Assembly: GCA_014800245.1 (NCBI GenBank)
Contig: JAAVGM010000026.1
Coordinates: 41,676-105,675 of the forward strand
DNA: 64,000 bases
Direction: 5' to 3'
Origin: Bacteroidales bacterium
GTDB lineage: Bacteria; Bacteroidota; Bacteroidia; Bacteroidales; Muribaculaceae
This document shows positions 54,989-63,709 of this stretch, in pieces. The stretch's first letter is position 1. The number at the start of each line of letters is the position of its first letter. A program made the position numbers and the translations under genes. A model generated the notes under the pieces. The model was not told where the DNA came from and made no database searches. It saw only the letters and a program-made list of their open reading frames with translations.

Positions 54989-55096
54989 TTATATTGATGT
55001 TGCAACTCTATGTTCTTCATCGATGAAAGTATCCTTGTCACTCTCGCTCAGAAAAGACATGAGATCGATGATACGATCAATGGTTGTGATGGTCAA
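54989..55096 (-). CDS. Possible 35-residue gene between methyltransferase-like and DraG-like genes
   Basis: Fills the 119-base gap. From TTG 55096 (overlapping the end of the upstream gene by 20 bases) it reads MTITTIDRIIDLMSFLSESD, then KDTFIDEEHRVATSI; the ATG at 55060 gives only 23 residues. Acidic helix-like. The start codon is weak, so this is tentative. Confidence 0.35.
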   Translation of the reverse strand: MTITTIDRIIDLMSFLSESDKDTFIDEEHRVATSI

Positions 55097-56141
55097 ACGG
55101 TTCGAATGTATCATAATCGTGTGGTTCTTTACCTTTGCGGAATACAAGGAAATAGTCGTGAGCTTTGATTGAATGACCGTTGCCGGTTTCATCACTCAGA
55201 TTTGTAAGGTCGTGTATATGCACATATTTATCTACAAGTTCCATGTCAAAGAGAGGGAACTCCTTTTCAACTGTTGTCCCTTTACGTTCGGCCTCAGCTT
55301 TCAGTTCATCATAAACCACCTCGCTTATACGTGTTAACCTGCCTGTGGCAAGCTCTGTGACAATCTTGGACATCCAAAGCATCTTTCCATGCCACATTAT
55401 GTCGCCGACCTTGACAATCAGCAGACCGCCGGAATGGGTATCAGCAAGATAGCGAAGCTTGCAGTATGCAAGTTTCAGCATCTTATAGTATGACAAAGCA
55501 AGGTGACTTATGCTCTGAAAGGCTTCAGGACTTCTCATTCCATCCTCACTGATGCTTTGGGGAAGGTCAATGACAACAGACGACAGTGAGTTATCCGACA
55601 ATTCGTATCCTTCTTCAAGTGACTTTACTTCCGGAGCATCGACAAGGTCGGTCGGCTGTTCGGGATAGAGGTCGTAGCAGTGACGGGGATACTGGACACC
55701 ATAGCGGTAGAAATCCCCCTTTGAGAATGTCAGGTCACAGTCGAATCGGTCATCCCCATCTAAATAAAGACGCAGGATGATACCGAGGATCAACCTGTCT
55801 TGATCCGACACCGTGGCAACAGTAGCCTTCGACATAGTCGGGTCAGACATCGTGAGATATATTCTCTCGCCATTAGGCTTGGGCGCATTGTTTTTGTGTC
55901 TGTATTTTTCAACGGTGTTGCGCGAATAGCCCTCGCCTAACGCTTCGGCAGCAGCGGTATTTGTGGAATCGGGATTTTCCCTGAAATACTGTTGCACCTT
56001 CCGGAATTTTATCAGCTGGGAATCATATTCACGGTCGATGAAATTCTCTCTGATGTATTTCCTCACTGCGGCTTCTGACACACCGGAATTACGGCTTATT
56101 TCCTCTATGGTAAGTTCAGGATAATATTTTATTTTGCTCAT
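55077..56141 (-). CDS. HTH-fused methyltransferase-like protein 2 (atypical motif DLPQ)
   Basis: 354 residues. N-terminal part has two helix-turn-helix units (LTIEEISRNSGVSEAAVRKY and AAAEALGEGYSRNTVEKY). The C-terminal part, from about residue 120, follows the layout of a group of site-specific DNA methyltransferases: FDCDLTFSKGDFYRYG (usual form FDLDPTYSKGNFYK), LSDNSLSSVVIDLPQSI (usual form DNSI-SIVFDPPF), then GGLLIVKVGDI. The catalytic DPP[FYW] is replaced by DLPQ. So it likely binds DNA and has a Rossmann fold but either has lost N-methylation or does other chemistry. Tandem paralogue of the gene 3 bases upstream. Confidence 0.75.
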   Translation of the reverse strand: MSKIKYYPELTIEEISRNSGVSEAAVRKYIRENFIDREYDSQLIKFRKVQQYFRENPDSTNTAAAEALGEGYSRNTVEKYRHKNNAPKPNGERIYLTMSDPTMSKATVATVSDQDRLILGIILRLYLDGDDRFDCDLTFSKGDFYRYGVQYPRHCYDLYPEQPTDLVDAPEVKSLEEGYELSDNSLSSVVIDLPQSISEDGMRSPEAFQSISHLALSYYKMLKLAYCKLRYLADTHSGGLLIVKVGDIMWHGKMLWMSKIVTELATGRLTRISEVVYDELKAEAERKGTTVEKEFPLFDMELVDKYVHIHDLTNLSDETGNGHSIKAHDYFLVFRKGKEPHDYDTFEPFDHHNH

Positions 56142-56144
56142 CGT

Positions 56145-57044
56145 CTATTCGATTTTAGTAAAGATAAGAAAGTAGCCATGTTTAAGACCTGTGCGTATTT
56201 TCATAGATCCTCTTGTCTGTAGCGACTGGTGACGTGCAAGAATGAACCTGTCTGTCAGGTCGAAGCCAAGTTCAAGAGCGTAGTCGATAGCGTGGTCTGT
56301 GGCCCACTCTCCGCAGAACATCGCCTCGCTGTCGTTACGCAATACGAAGTCGGATGTCTTGAACACAAGTATACCTCCTTTTTTCAGCAGACGTGAAGCA
56401 AGCGATAGCATATCGTGATATGAATCGAACATGCCATTGAGAGACTTGAAGGCATTGACTCCGGAGTCGGAATTGTCAATGCTTATAGGAAGGTCAATTA
56501 CAACAGACTCGAAACATCCGTCAGGCAGGCCGTATGCCTCATCTAGAGACAATGCAGGATATTTCTTGGACCCTTTGCCATCAAACAGATATTTGTCATA
56601 TCGATGTTTGGGGACCTGCAATCCTCCCGCATAAAACTCACCCCGTCCGAATGTCAGATCGCAGTCGAATGTTCTCCTTTTAGGAAGATATATGTGTATG
56701 ATATCCCGCAAGATCTCGCCGTCAGTATTGCCTACGGAAAGCCCTTTTTGCCGAACAGTCTTCTTTTTTTGTTTTTGATTACATGTGTCAGCACCCCTGG
56801 AAGAAAGGCACAGATATTTCTTGATGGTAGGCAATGACATTTTCAAGGCACCGGCAGCCTCTTTTTCAGTTGCTTCCCGATTCTTATCAAAGAACTCCTT
56901 GACCTGCTCCCGGAGATAAGTAGCCCGGTCAGCTCTATAATCGTAAGAGTTGCGCTGAAGAAAATTACGCACCTCCGTCAATGACACGCCGGCAGCATCG
57001 GCCATCTCCTGCGGTGTTTTACTGGGGTCATATACTATGCTCAT
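56145..57044 (-). CDS. HTH-fused methyltransferase-like protein 1 (atypical motif DLPI)
   Basis: 299 residues from ATG 57044 (MSIVYDPSKTPQEMADAAGV). The frame is open to 57071, but that start lies within the promoter. Two HTH units (KTPQEMADAAGVSLTEVRNF and EKEAAGALKMSLPTIKKYL), then FDCDLTFGRGEFYAGG, LPDGCFESVVIDLPISI, and KKGGILVFKTSDF as in DNA methyltransferases, with the acceptor-base motif changed to DLPI. Same altered motif as its neighbour, so the change predates the duplication or is functional. First gene of the operon. Confidence 0.75.
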   Translation of the reverse strand: MSIVYDPSKTPQEMADAAGVSLTEVRNFLQRNSYDYRADRATYLREQVKEFFDKNREATEKEAAGALKMSLPTIKKYLCLSSRGADTCNQKQKKKTVRQKGLSVGNTDGEILRDIIHIYLPKRRTFDCDLTFGRGEFYAGGLQVPKHRYDKYLFDGKGSKKYPALSLDEAYGLPDGCFESVVIDLPISIDNSDSGVNAFKSLNGMFDSYHDMLSLASRLLKKGGILVFKTSDFVLRNDSEAMFCGEWATDHAIDYALELGFDLTDRFILARHQSLQTRGSMKIRTGLKHGYFLIFTKIE

Positions 57045-57068
57045 ACTGCCTACTCTTATTTGATGCTG

Positions 57069-57099
57069 CAAAATTAATAAAATATTTAATCAGTTCAAA
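57069..57099 (-). promoter_or_regulatory. Promoter of the ADP-ribosylation operon
   Basis: Minus strand TTTG (57096-57099), 19 bases, TAATTTTG (57069-57076). Exact consensus, transcript start near 57062, leader of about 18 bases to ATG 57044. I found no comparably good promoter inside the operon. Confidence 0.82.
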
Positions 57100-57158
57100 T
57101 GGTTGATATATAAATATTCAATCTTTATGTAGTATTAATATTTGACACTAATCAAGAA

Positions 57159-57560
57159 TTGGAGGCAAGCAGTAGTCACGATCGTGTCATTTGGCTTTAC
57201 TCCCAAAGCAAATTTCTAAGAAGAAACAGTATCCAAGTTGCCGGTCTCTCTGAAAAAATAATCGGAGATAAGTATGCACACGCAAAAGACCATGAGAAAT
57301 GCCGTACTATCATCTTCAATATTGACCAGAAACAACTTCTCTACATACTCGGCAATGATTGTATCACCAGACTCTACTACTCATCTCGTAAACTCGCCGA
57401 TGAATATATCCAACTCTTTGCTTATGTTGATAACCAGTTGCCAATCAACAAAGCTAAACATCAGACCACAGGTCACTACATAAACAGTGCAAACGCATAT
57501 ATACAAGAACATATGAATATCTCTAACCTAAAAGGCATTGATGCCAATAGTGTACCCTGA
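57159..57560 (+). CDS. Hypothetical reading frame, possibly a truncated gene
   Basis: 133 codons from TTG 57159 (frame open from about 57105 without any ATG). Reads LEASSSHDRVIWLYSQSKFL, then QLLYILGNDCITRLYYSSRK and HYINSANAYIQEHMNISNLK. Composition is protein-like, but no start codon or motif is recognised. Divergent from the ADP-ribosylation operon and convergent with the Sel1 gene. Could be a 5'-truncated remnant. Confidence 0.35.
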   Translation: MEASSSHDRVIWLYSQSKFLRRNSIQVAGLSEKIIGDKYAHAKDHEKCRTIIFNIDQKQLLYILGNDCITRLYYSSRKLADEYIQLFAYVDNQLPINKAKHQTTGHYINSANAYIQEHMNISNLKGIDANSVP

Positions 57561-57600
57561 CATTATCTTGTTGGCTTATGATTCTTTTCCATGTCTGATT

Positions 57601-58986
57601 TTACAATTTATCATTGTCCGTAAATTCAACCTTATATTCGGGCTGAAGTTTATGGATTGCCTTGCGGAGTGAGGTGCCTTCATCTTCCAATGACTTTAGC
57701 CAACCACGCCAATCACTCGCAAATTTCTCGTCGGGTTCATCTTTTATGGCTATAGCCCAATAAAAAGCCTCCACAGGGCAAAAAGGAAGACCTGGAATTT
57801 CATTAAGAACATCATCAAAGTCTAAGGAAATATCAACGAGGTTAGTAGACATCACCTTGGTGGCGAATTCCGATGTCGTACCAAACTTTCCTTGATTAAG
57901 ACATTCCTCAGATTCTTTGGACAAGAAAATGTTGTCTCCATGATATAGCCATAGTTCTTTGAGAAATGTAGCTGCGTATAGGGAGCCTTGTTTTGCTGCT
58001 TGCAGATACCAGTAAATAGCTTTATCCGCACACATGCAATTGAACAGAATAGGACTATTATAAATATCACCCAACTGAGTCATCGCCTTAACATCTCCCG
58101 CCTTTGCACGTTTCGTCAAGGCTTTAAGATGTTTGTTGAAGTTTGATGGAATCTTTTCCAATAAATCGGGAGAGAACTTACATATTTCTCCCGATTCAAG
58201 CTTATTCATCAGCTCAACAGCGTTATCGGAACCGGCAAAGTCTGCAATCTTCAGGATATTGAGAGCCTTTGGTTTGTCAGCCTTACAACCTATACCAAAG
58301 AAAGTGAGAAGAGCGTAATTCACGAGAGCATAACTATACATATTCATTGCAGCGAGCCGGAAACAACGATAAGCCAATTTGGGGTTATTTATTGAGGTTT
58401 TACCCTCAATAAACATTCTACCCAGTAGATTAAGGCAATCTATGGAAAGTGGTTGCTTCGGTCCGCTAACTGCTCTGAATGCTTCGCGGTAATTACTTTT
58501 GTGATGTCCGTCATATAAAAGACGTGCATAATTATAGCCATCCTCACCTTTGCACTGAATAGTAGAGGTGTAGTATTGTAAAAACGCATTCTCCAGATTC
58601 ACATGACCTACAGCAATGCCCGTTTCCCAAAGATTGCCTAACAAAGTTGCAATTTTGGGGTCATTCTCCCAAATCCAAAACGCATTATTAAGAGCTTCAA
58701 TCGGAGATTTACGTCCGTGAGTTCCGGTAAGGAATATGTGGGTAAAAGCCCTCATTCCATTGACCGAAACGTTTTCTTCTGGCTCTGTTAGATACAGGAT
58801 TCTGGTCGCAATCCTGTAGTCCACGTTAGATCCAGTCTTATTACGTTGGTATATCCACTTATTCGGCTCGCCTGACTTTTTCAGGAACACTTCACTTAAT
58901 TCGTATGCCTCTTCTTTTTTTCCATCTTCTTCCAGCTTGATGATTTCATCAAAAATGCTGTTTAGACTATCCTTAATCATGCTCAT
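57601..58986 (-). CDS. Sel1/TPR-like repeat protein
   Basis: About 461 residues from ATG 58986 (MSMIKDSLNSIFDEIIKLEE). Alpha-helical solenoid with Sel1-like repeats: CLNLLGRMFIEGKTSINNPK, ALVNYALLTFFGIGCKADKP, and AMTQLGDIYNSPILFNCMCA followed by KAIYWYLQAAKQGSLYAAT. Such solenoids bind partner proteins. The gene is 89 bases after the Z1 gene on the same strand, so probably the third gene of that operon. Likely scaffold or sensor; no catalytic motif. Confidence 0.75.
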   Translation of the reverse strand: MSMIKDSLNSIFDEIIKLEEDGKKEEAYELSEVFLKKSGEPNKWIYQRNKTGSNVDYRIATRILYLTEPEENVSVNGMRAFTHIFLTGTHGRKSPIEALNNAFWIWENDPKIATLLGNLWETGIAVGHVNLENAFLQYYTSTIQCKGEDGYNYARLLYDGHHKSNYREAFRAVSGPKQPLSIDCLNLLGRMFIEGKTSINNPKLAYRCFRLAAMNMYSYALVNYALLTFFGIGCKADKPKALNILKIADFAGSDNAVELMNKLESGEICKFSPDLLEKIPSNFNKHLKALTKRAKAGDVKAMTQLGDIYNSPILFNCMCADKAIYWYLQAAKQGSLYAATFLKELWLYHGDNIFLSKESEECLNQGKFGTTSEFATKVMSTNLVDISLDFDDVLNEIPGLPFCPVEAFYWAIAIKDEPDEKFASDWRGWLKSLEDEGTSLRKAIHKLQPEYKVEFTDNDKL

Positions 58987-59075
58987 GTTCAGCGCTAGTA
59001 TTATAATGTTGTCTTGACCATAACTTTTCACATACCTCAGTATTAAAGCGACGTGGTTGGTTCCATGTTAGGATA

Positions 59076-61841
59076 TTATTCGTCAATATCCGCCAAATTG
59101 GGAATACGGATACGCATACTTTGCACTACACTGTTACCTCTTCTAAAACCGGGAACATTTATACTAAAGCCGGCAATGTCAGATACAGCATTGAGTGGGA
59201 ATCGCTTGGATGTTCTTTCAGGGGTTGAGCTCCTATCTATAATATAAATTATAAGCTGAGGCGTATTACCCAATCCAAGATTCTCCCTGAGTTGATTTAA
59301 GGCGGCAAGATTATGTCTTACACCCTGCATGTGAGATATATTTGGGTCTGTTGTGAATTTGATTGGAATATCTGAAAGGAAATCATTGAAAGAACGTAAT
59401 GTTCCAATGTTTATAATATTATCATTCCCTGACTCATATTTTCGCGTACGGTTGACCATTGCCGTCGATATTTCATCATTGACACTCCAAACGCGAGTAT
59501 CTGAATTAGGCTTTATACCAGCGAGGATAATATTCCATTCTGCTAATATACCTTCATTTGTCGCCTTTTCAAGCCAGCCTATTAAGGCATCCAGTTCGTT
59601 AAAGCCTCGTAACCTTTCTGAAAAGCAATACTGTTTAAGGAACGATTTAATATGATCAATTGAGATACCTCTCCAGACAGTATTGTTTTTAGCATTCGGA
59701 TTTAACGCAACGTCAGCAACCGGTGTGCCAAGAGATTTGATGAAATCGGATGACACTTGCAAGTTATGTTCGAGCTGCTGTTGATTGTTATTAAACACAC
59801 CTGTTTCCATAGTATGTCCTGCAAAATCATAATCAGCATTAACGGCTTCCTTCATTTTGTTGTTGGAAACTATACGCAGGAACATCGTTGACGGGGATGT
59901 CATGATTTTTGGGCCACACTCTTGAGGTGACATACCCAACACGGACATCTCTTTGATTTCATCACGAAGTTTCTGATCCATCTCCGCAATAAATTCAAAT
60001 TGACTCTTTGTCCTTTCAGTCATCCATATACGAGGTATAAGTTCGTATCCTCTACGGTATCCAAACCATCGACCCATTTGCATGAGTGTATCTGCACAAT
60101 TCGCCGGACGGAGGAAAAAGGTAGAGACCAATCCTTCAATGGTGAGTCCTCGCGATAACGTATTTCCTCCAACAACGAGGAATGCCGGTGCAAGATCAGG
60201 CATTTCGTCTTTATCTGGATATACCAATCTCTTTATTGTGTCGGCATCGAAATTTCGCTCACTATTGTCAATACAAAGATGTATTCCGGAAGAGTATGTC
60301 ACAGCCGAATTGTCAGAATTGATTTGGATTCTGGTAAGTCCGACGTTAAGCAAATCATCTATATAAGGCCTGATGGCATCAAACGTAGGGTAATTATTTA
60401 CCTCAATGCCATATTGGGGATATGAGTGTTTGAAATCTTCAAGTGTAAATCTTGATGTTTCTTCTTCCCAAAGTTGCTCACACATTTCAACAATAGACTT
60501 ACTCCCACACCGATTTATCCAGCGTGACACTGCATCAGCTATGTTGTTGTGATGAGTCACATTACGGCTGGTGTGGATAAGCATACTGACCGGCCTATTG
60601 TAGTTTATGTAACGCATATATCCAACGCTACAGATAAACCAGCATATTGCATTTCTGAGTGATGCCGGAGGATTAACGGCATCTCCATCGTGCAATTCAG
60701 ATATTTCATTAACATCAACATCAGATACGCTGCGTATGATGTCAAGACCTTCAAAATATGTTATAGAGTCTTCATCGTCAAATCCGAATATTTGTTGTGG
60801 CCCGAAATATTCGTTAGACGTGGATAGAGATGTTAAGAAGTTTGACGGATATAGAGATTCTCTACCCGGACTTTCATTAAGGACATTAGCATAAGGGGTT
60901 GCTGTATAACCAATGTAGTTTATACCCTGTATCTTATCACTAATGTTACAGCTTTTGGAATCTCGATTGTTTATAAGATTTAATATCAGCTTGTTTATTG
61001 TGGTCCGTTCTTCCTGAGAAGTATTTATACTTGCTTGATCAGCCTCATCATCTATGATGAGCATTCTGACATTCTTTCGGCTGGATTTGTCGTAGGCTAA
61101 CCATTCTATAATATTTGATAAGCGGGTTTTATTTTTGAGACATACGGCAATATACCTTTTCCGGCTTTCGGTAGAAAGATTAAGGTTTCTCAATTTTCTT
61201 CCTGAGTCTTCAACAGGTCTGGGATTGTCAATTATTTGCCAGTCCCACTTGCATTCACCCGAACCTAAATCACTCCAGAACCTTTTCTGTGTCTGTATGC
61301 GGAGATTGTTCATCATTCCTGACAGAATGACAAACATATTCCACCCATTATCAGCGGCCATTGCCATAAGAGCTGCCATGTTAGCAGTTTTGCCAGACTG
61401 AACATTTCCGACAACGAGCCCTTTAACACTCTCGATATTCCGCGTGTCTCGGCTAAGATGGCGCAGAGTTTTGAGGGTGGCATCTTCCATGAGGTCAATG
61501 GTATTCTTGTTGAAACCGTCCCTGATAAGTTTACGCTTATAACTCTGCCATGCCGAGTCTTCATTTCCCGGTACACAGATTTCGTTATCTTCATTGGTTG
61601 CGCCTATCACAGTTGAACCTTGTTCGTCTATCAGGCGATTCCGCACAGCCTCTTCTTCCATCTGAGAATTGACTATATTCTTCCAATCTACTACGGAAAG
61701 GGGCGGCCAATGAAAAAAGGTAGAAGCAGACTGTAAAAAAGACTTTAGTCCCTCATCGGTAGATTGGGAAGCAAATAAAATTTCCTCCCAAGACTTGCCA
61801 TTGTTGCGCTCTTTTTTTATCCAAGTAATAACTTCTTCCAT
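59076..61841 (-). CDS. Z1-domain superfamily II ATPase
   Basis: About 921 residues from ATG 61841 (MEEVITWIKKERNNGKSWEE). Walker A GLVVGNVQSGKTANM near residue 145, Walker B LIIDDEADQASIN, motif III-like GYTATPYANVL, then the Z1 domain with FLVVGGNTLSRGLTIEGLVST and TLMQMGRWFGYRRGYELIPR (arginine finger region). Z1 proteins occur in restriction-like conflict systems with MORC/Hsp90-type ATPases, DUF4420 nucleases and cytosine methylases. None of those partners is next to it here; the neighbours are a duplicated-domain protein and a Sel1 protein. Predicted to translocate on or remodel nucleic acid. Confidence 0.88.
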   Translation of the reverse strand: MEEVITWIKKERNNGKSWEEILFASQSTDEGLKSFLQSASTFFHWPPLSVVDWKNIVNSQMEEEAVRNRLIDEQGSTVIGATNEDNEICVPGNEDSAWQSYKRKLIRDGFNKNTIDLMEDATLKTLRHLSRDTRNIESVKGLVVGNVQSGKTANMAALMAMAADNGWNMFVILSGMMNNLRIQTQKRFWSDLGSGECKWDWQIIDNPRPVEDSGRKLRNLNLSTESRKRYIAVCLKNKTRLSNIIEWLAYDKSSRKNVRMLIIDDEADQASINTSQEERTTINKLILNLINNRDSKSCNISDKIQGINYIGYTATPYANVLNESPGRESLYPSNFLTSLSTSNEYFGPQQIFGFDDEDSITYFEGLDIIRSVSDVDVNEISELHDGDAVNPPASLRNAICWFICSVGYMRYINYNRPVSMLIHTSRNVTHHNNIADAVSRWINRCGSKSIVEMCEQLWEEETSRFTLEDFKHSYPQYGIEVNNYPTFDAIRPYIDDLLNVGLTRIQINSDNSAVTYSSGIHLCIDNSERNFDADTIKRLVYPDKDEMPDLAPAFLVVGGNTLSRGLTIEGLVSTFFLRPANCADTLMQMGRWFGYRRGYELIPRIWMTERTKSQFEFIAEMDQKLRDEIKEMSVLGMSPQECGPKIMTSPSTMFLRIVSNNKMKEAVNADYDFAGHTMETGVFNNNQQQLEHNLQVSSDFIKSLGTPVADVALNPNAKNNTVWRGISIDHIKSFLKQYCFSERLRGFNELDALIGWLEKATNEGILAEWNIILAGIKPNSDTRVWSVNDEISTAMVNRTRKYESGNDNIINIGTLRSFNDFLSDIPIKFTTDPNISHMQGVRHNLAALNQLRENLGLGNTPQLIIYIIDRSSTPERTSKRFPLNAVSDIAGFSINVPGFRRGNSVVQSMRIRIPNLADIDE

Positions 61842-61868
61842 AATGTACATTTCCTTTGTTTTAATAGA

Positions 61869-62528
61869 TTATTTCCTTGAAGAACTGGGTACTACTTCAA
61901 CTTTTATATTTTCGTCCAATCTTTTTCCCACAATTTCGAGTATCTTTTTTGCATCTTTTGCAGTAAAAGGTATCGCAAGATATAAGTAATCTCCTATTTT
62001 GCGACGATGCCCGGTGGTGTCAGTTACAGTCAATAATGGGCAATTGGCGGAGAGATCTAAATTTGCTCTGTTTGACACTCTCCTTGGACCGAGCTTATCT
62101 ATACATGCCATGAAGACATCTCTATAACTTTCATAGTCGATGACTTCTCCATCTGGCATGGTTACCAGAAGTTTGTTTTTGGGTCGAGTGACTCCCGGTA
62201 TTTTCGGGTCAGCGTTGGCTGTAAGATTACTTCCAACTTCAACGGTAAGGTTAAGATTCAATAATCTGCTGATATTTATGAGCTGGGATGTTTTTTCGCG
62301 AGTGTCTGACTGATTTATGTAATACCAGCCCGGAATAATTTCTTTGGTGTATTTTTTAAGTTCAGGATATATCTCCTGTGAAACCAAAGGCCTCTTTCGT
62401 ATATTCATGGTAATTTCGCCAAATCGCTCCACACCAATTTTACGCAAGACCTCAATCACTGTGTTGACCGGGCTCTTGTAGCATATAGCGTCTTCTCCTG
62501 GGAAAGTCACTCTGATCAAATCTGCCAT
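61869..62528 (-). CDS. Duplicated-domain protein of the Z1 operon
   Basis: 219 residues, soluble. Two copies of one domain: copy 1 IRVTFPGEDAICYKSPVNTV...GWYYINQSDTREKTSQLINI...LNLTVEVG (about 5-118) and copy 2 LLVTMPDGEVIDYESYRDVF...GDYLYLAIPFTAKDAKKILE...NIKVEVV (about 123-214). Each has a beta start (VTFP / VTMP plus an acidic turn), a helix, and a C-terminal strand-helix-strand. Similar single domains occur at the ends of Bacteroidales accessory proteins, but I cannot name the family. First gene, 27 bases before the Z1 start. Confidence 0.7.
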   Translation of the reverse strand: MADLIRVTFPGEDAICYKSPVNTVIEVLRKIGVERFGEITMNIRKRPLVSQEIYPELKKYTKEIIPGWYYINQSDTREKTSQLINISRLLNLNLTVEVGSNLTANADPKIPGVTRPKNKLLVTMPDGEVIDYESYRDVFMACIDKLGPRRVSNRANLDLSANCPLLTVTDTTGHRRKIGDYLYLAIPFTAKDAKKILEIVGKRLDENIKVEVVPSSSRK

Positions 62529-62588
62529 ACTATTCTCTTTTATTCTGGGCGTTTATATAAATCTACAATTTGTGTTGTTTTACAACCA

Positions 62589-62620
62589 CAAAGGTAGACA
62601 AAATATTTTATCTATCCAAA
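62589..62620 (-). promoter_or_regulatory. Promoter of the Z1 operon
   Basis: Minus strand TTTG (62617-62620), 20 bases, TACCTTTG (62589-62596): exact consensus, 60 bases before the 219-residue gene. Just downstream, TGTGGTTGT-AAA-ACAACACA is an imperfect inverted repeat that could be an operator. Confidence 0.8.
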
Positions 62621-62641
62621 TTGCTGTAATACTTAATTTAA

Positions 62642-62824
62642 TCAAATTAAAGTAGTAATCTTTGACAATAAAATATCTGGTATAAAAATGTCAGTAAGTT
62701 TATTTTTTGGTAGGTTTGCCAGCTTTTTAGAAATATAGACTTTGGAGTCTTCTCTCCTTTCATAAGTAAGATTGTTCGGTTTAGGAGAAAACAGATCCTG
62801 AGACGCAAGAACAATATTGGACAC
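62642..62824 (-). pseudogene. C-terminal gene remnant
   Basis: 60 codons: NIVLASQDLFSPKPNNLTYE, then RREDSKVYISKKLANLPKNK and a hydrophobic end with a stop at 62642. Reads like the tail of a larger protein whose front part has been replaced by insertion-sequence debris. Not recognised. Confidence 0.35.
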
Positions 62825-62829
62825 GAGAA

Positions 62830-62980
62830 CTCGTAACAGTGTACAAGGCAGAAGAACCCGACAGAATCAACGCAGTCCTGGACATCTTAAAGGGTCTCAC
62901 GACTGCTGAGGAAGTCAAGAAAAAATATTACATTACCTCAATCAATAGTCTAGAGTCAACTGACAGCTGCAAAATTAACT
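62830..62980 (+). pseudogene. Transposase-associated HTH fragment (tentative)
   Basis: The plus strand reads LVTVYKAEEPDRINAVLDIL, then KGLTTAEEVKKKYYITSINSL, resembling the HTH part of an IS orfA-type protein (..EEVKKKY-ITS--SLxxW). No start; it breaks off next to the IS30 remnant. Confidence 0.35.
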
Positions 62981-63002
62981 AATACTTCGAAAAAATTCAA
63001 TT

Positions 63003-63680
63003 TTAGGTGTAGAGAAGTTCAGTTTTTACGCGGTCTGTCATTGATTTGATACTGTATCTTATTAAATTCTGCCTGAGTAACAGTTCTGAAGTCAGTACCT
63101 TTGGGGAAGTATTCCCTGAGAATTTAATTTGCATTCTCCACAGCTCCCTACTGTCCCGAACAATAAGGGTCAGCAAAATATACCTTGTAGTCAAGAGCTT
63201 TTGCTATATAAGATGATTTCTGAATTCCATCCCGTTCTCGGTAGTTATGGTCAGGAGATACCTCTTAAAGGGAAGGAGTAATCTCACAACTACCATTAAG
63301 CACCGGATCCATCTCCCAGTCCCCGAAGCGTGTGCCGTCAGCCTCCTGAGGACGGTCATGGATCGATACTCTGTCCAGAATCATGGACTTTCCTGGTGTC
63401 CTATAGGCTTTCTGCTGTCTGCTGATGACGACGGTACTTCATACGGTGATGACAGTAATGATGCAGTTCCGACTTTCTCCGTATCTCCTGATATATGCGT
63501 TCTTTCGAGATCCGTCTCTCTTTCTTTTGCAGATAGCCCGATATTTGTTCGGGAAACCAGCATTTCTCTTTGAGAAGTCTGAGAGCGTCCTTGACTACCC
63601 CGGGCTTCAACAATGTGTTCCTGACAATCCTTTCACGTCTGATCATTGCGAAATCCTATGCGGTTTTGGGGTTGTACTTC
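63003..63680 (-). mobile_element. Decayed IS30-family transposase
   Basis: The minus strand keeps IS30 blocks in several frames: an N-terminal helical part with LLKEKCWFPEQISGYLQKKE and ERIYQEIRRKSELHHYCHHR, the first catalytic Asp in TRFGDWEMDPVL, and the C-terminal FADPYCSGQ, GAVENAN, REYFPKGTDFRTVTQAEFNK and YQINDRPRK. The C-terminal block has in-frame stops after GQ and after NAN, and frameshifts separate the blocks, so the element is dead. No clear terminal inverted repeats were found. It probably caused the loss of whatever preceded the Z1 operon. Confidence 0.8.
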
Positions 63681-63709
63681 CTTAGCAATACAAAATTAAT
63701 TAATCTTAG

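Noticed and set aside
59076..61841. Annotating a complete MORC-type restriction system
   Set aside because: No Hsp90-type ATPase, DUF4420 nuclease, AIPR or cytosine methylase gene is present in the window.
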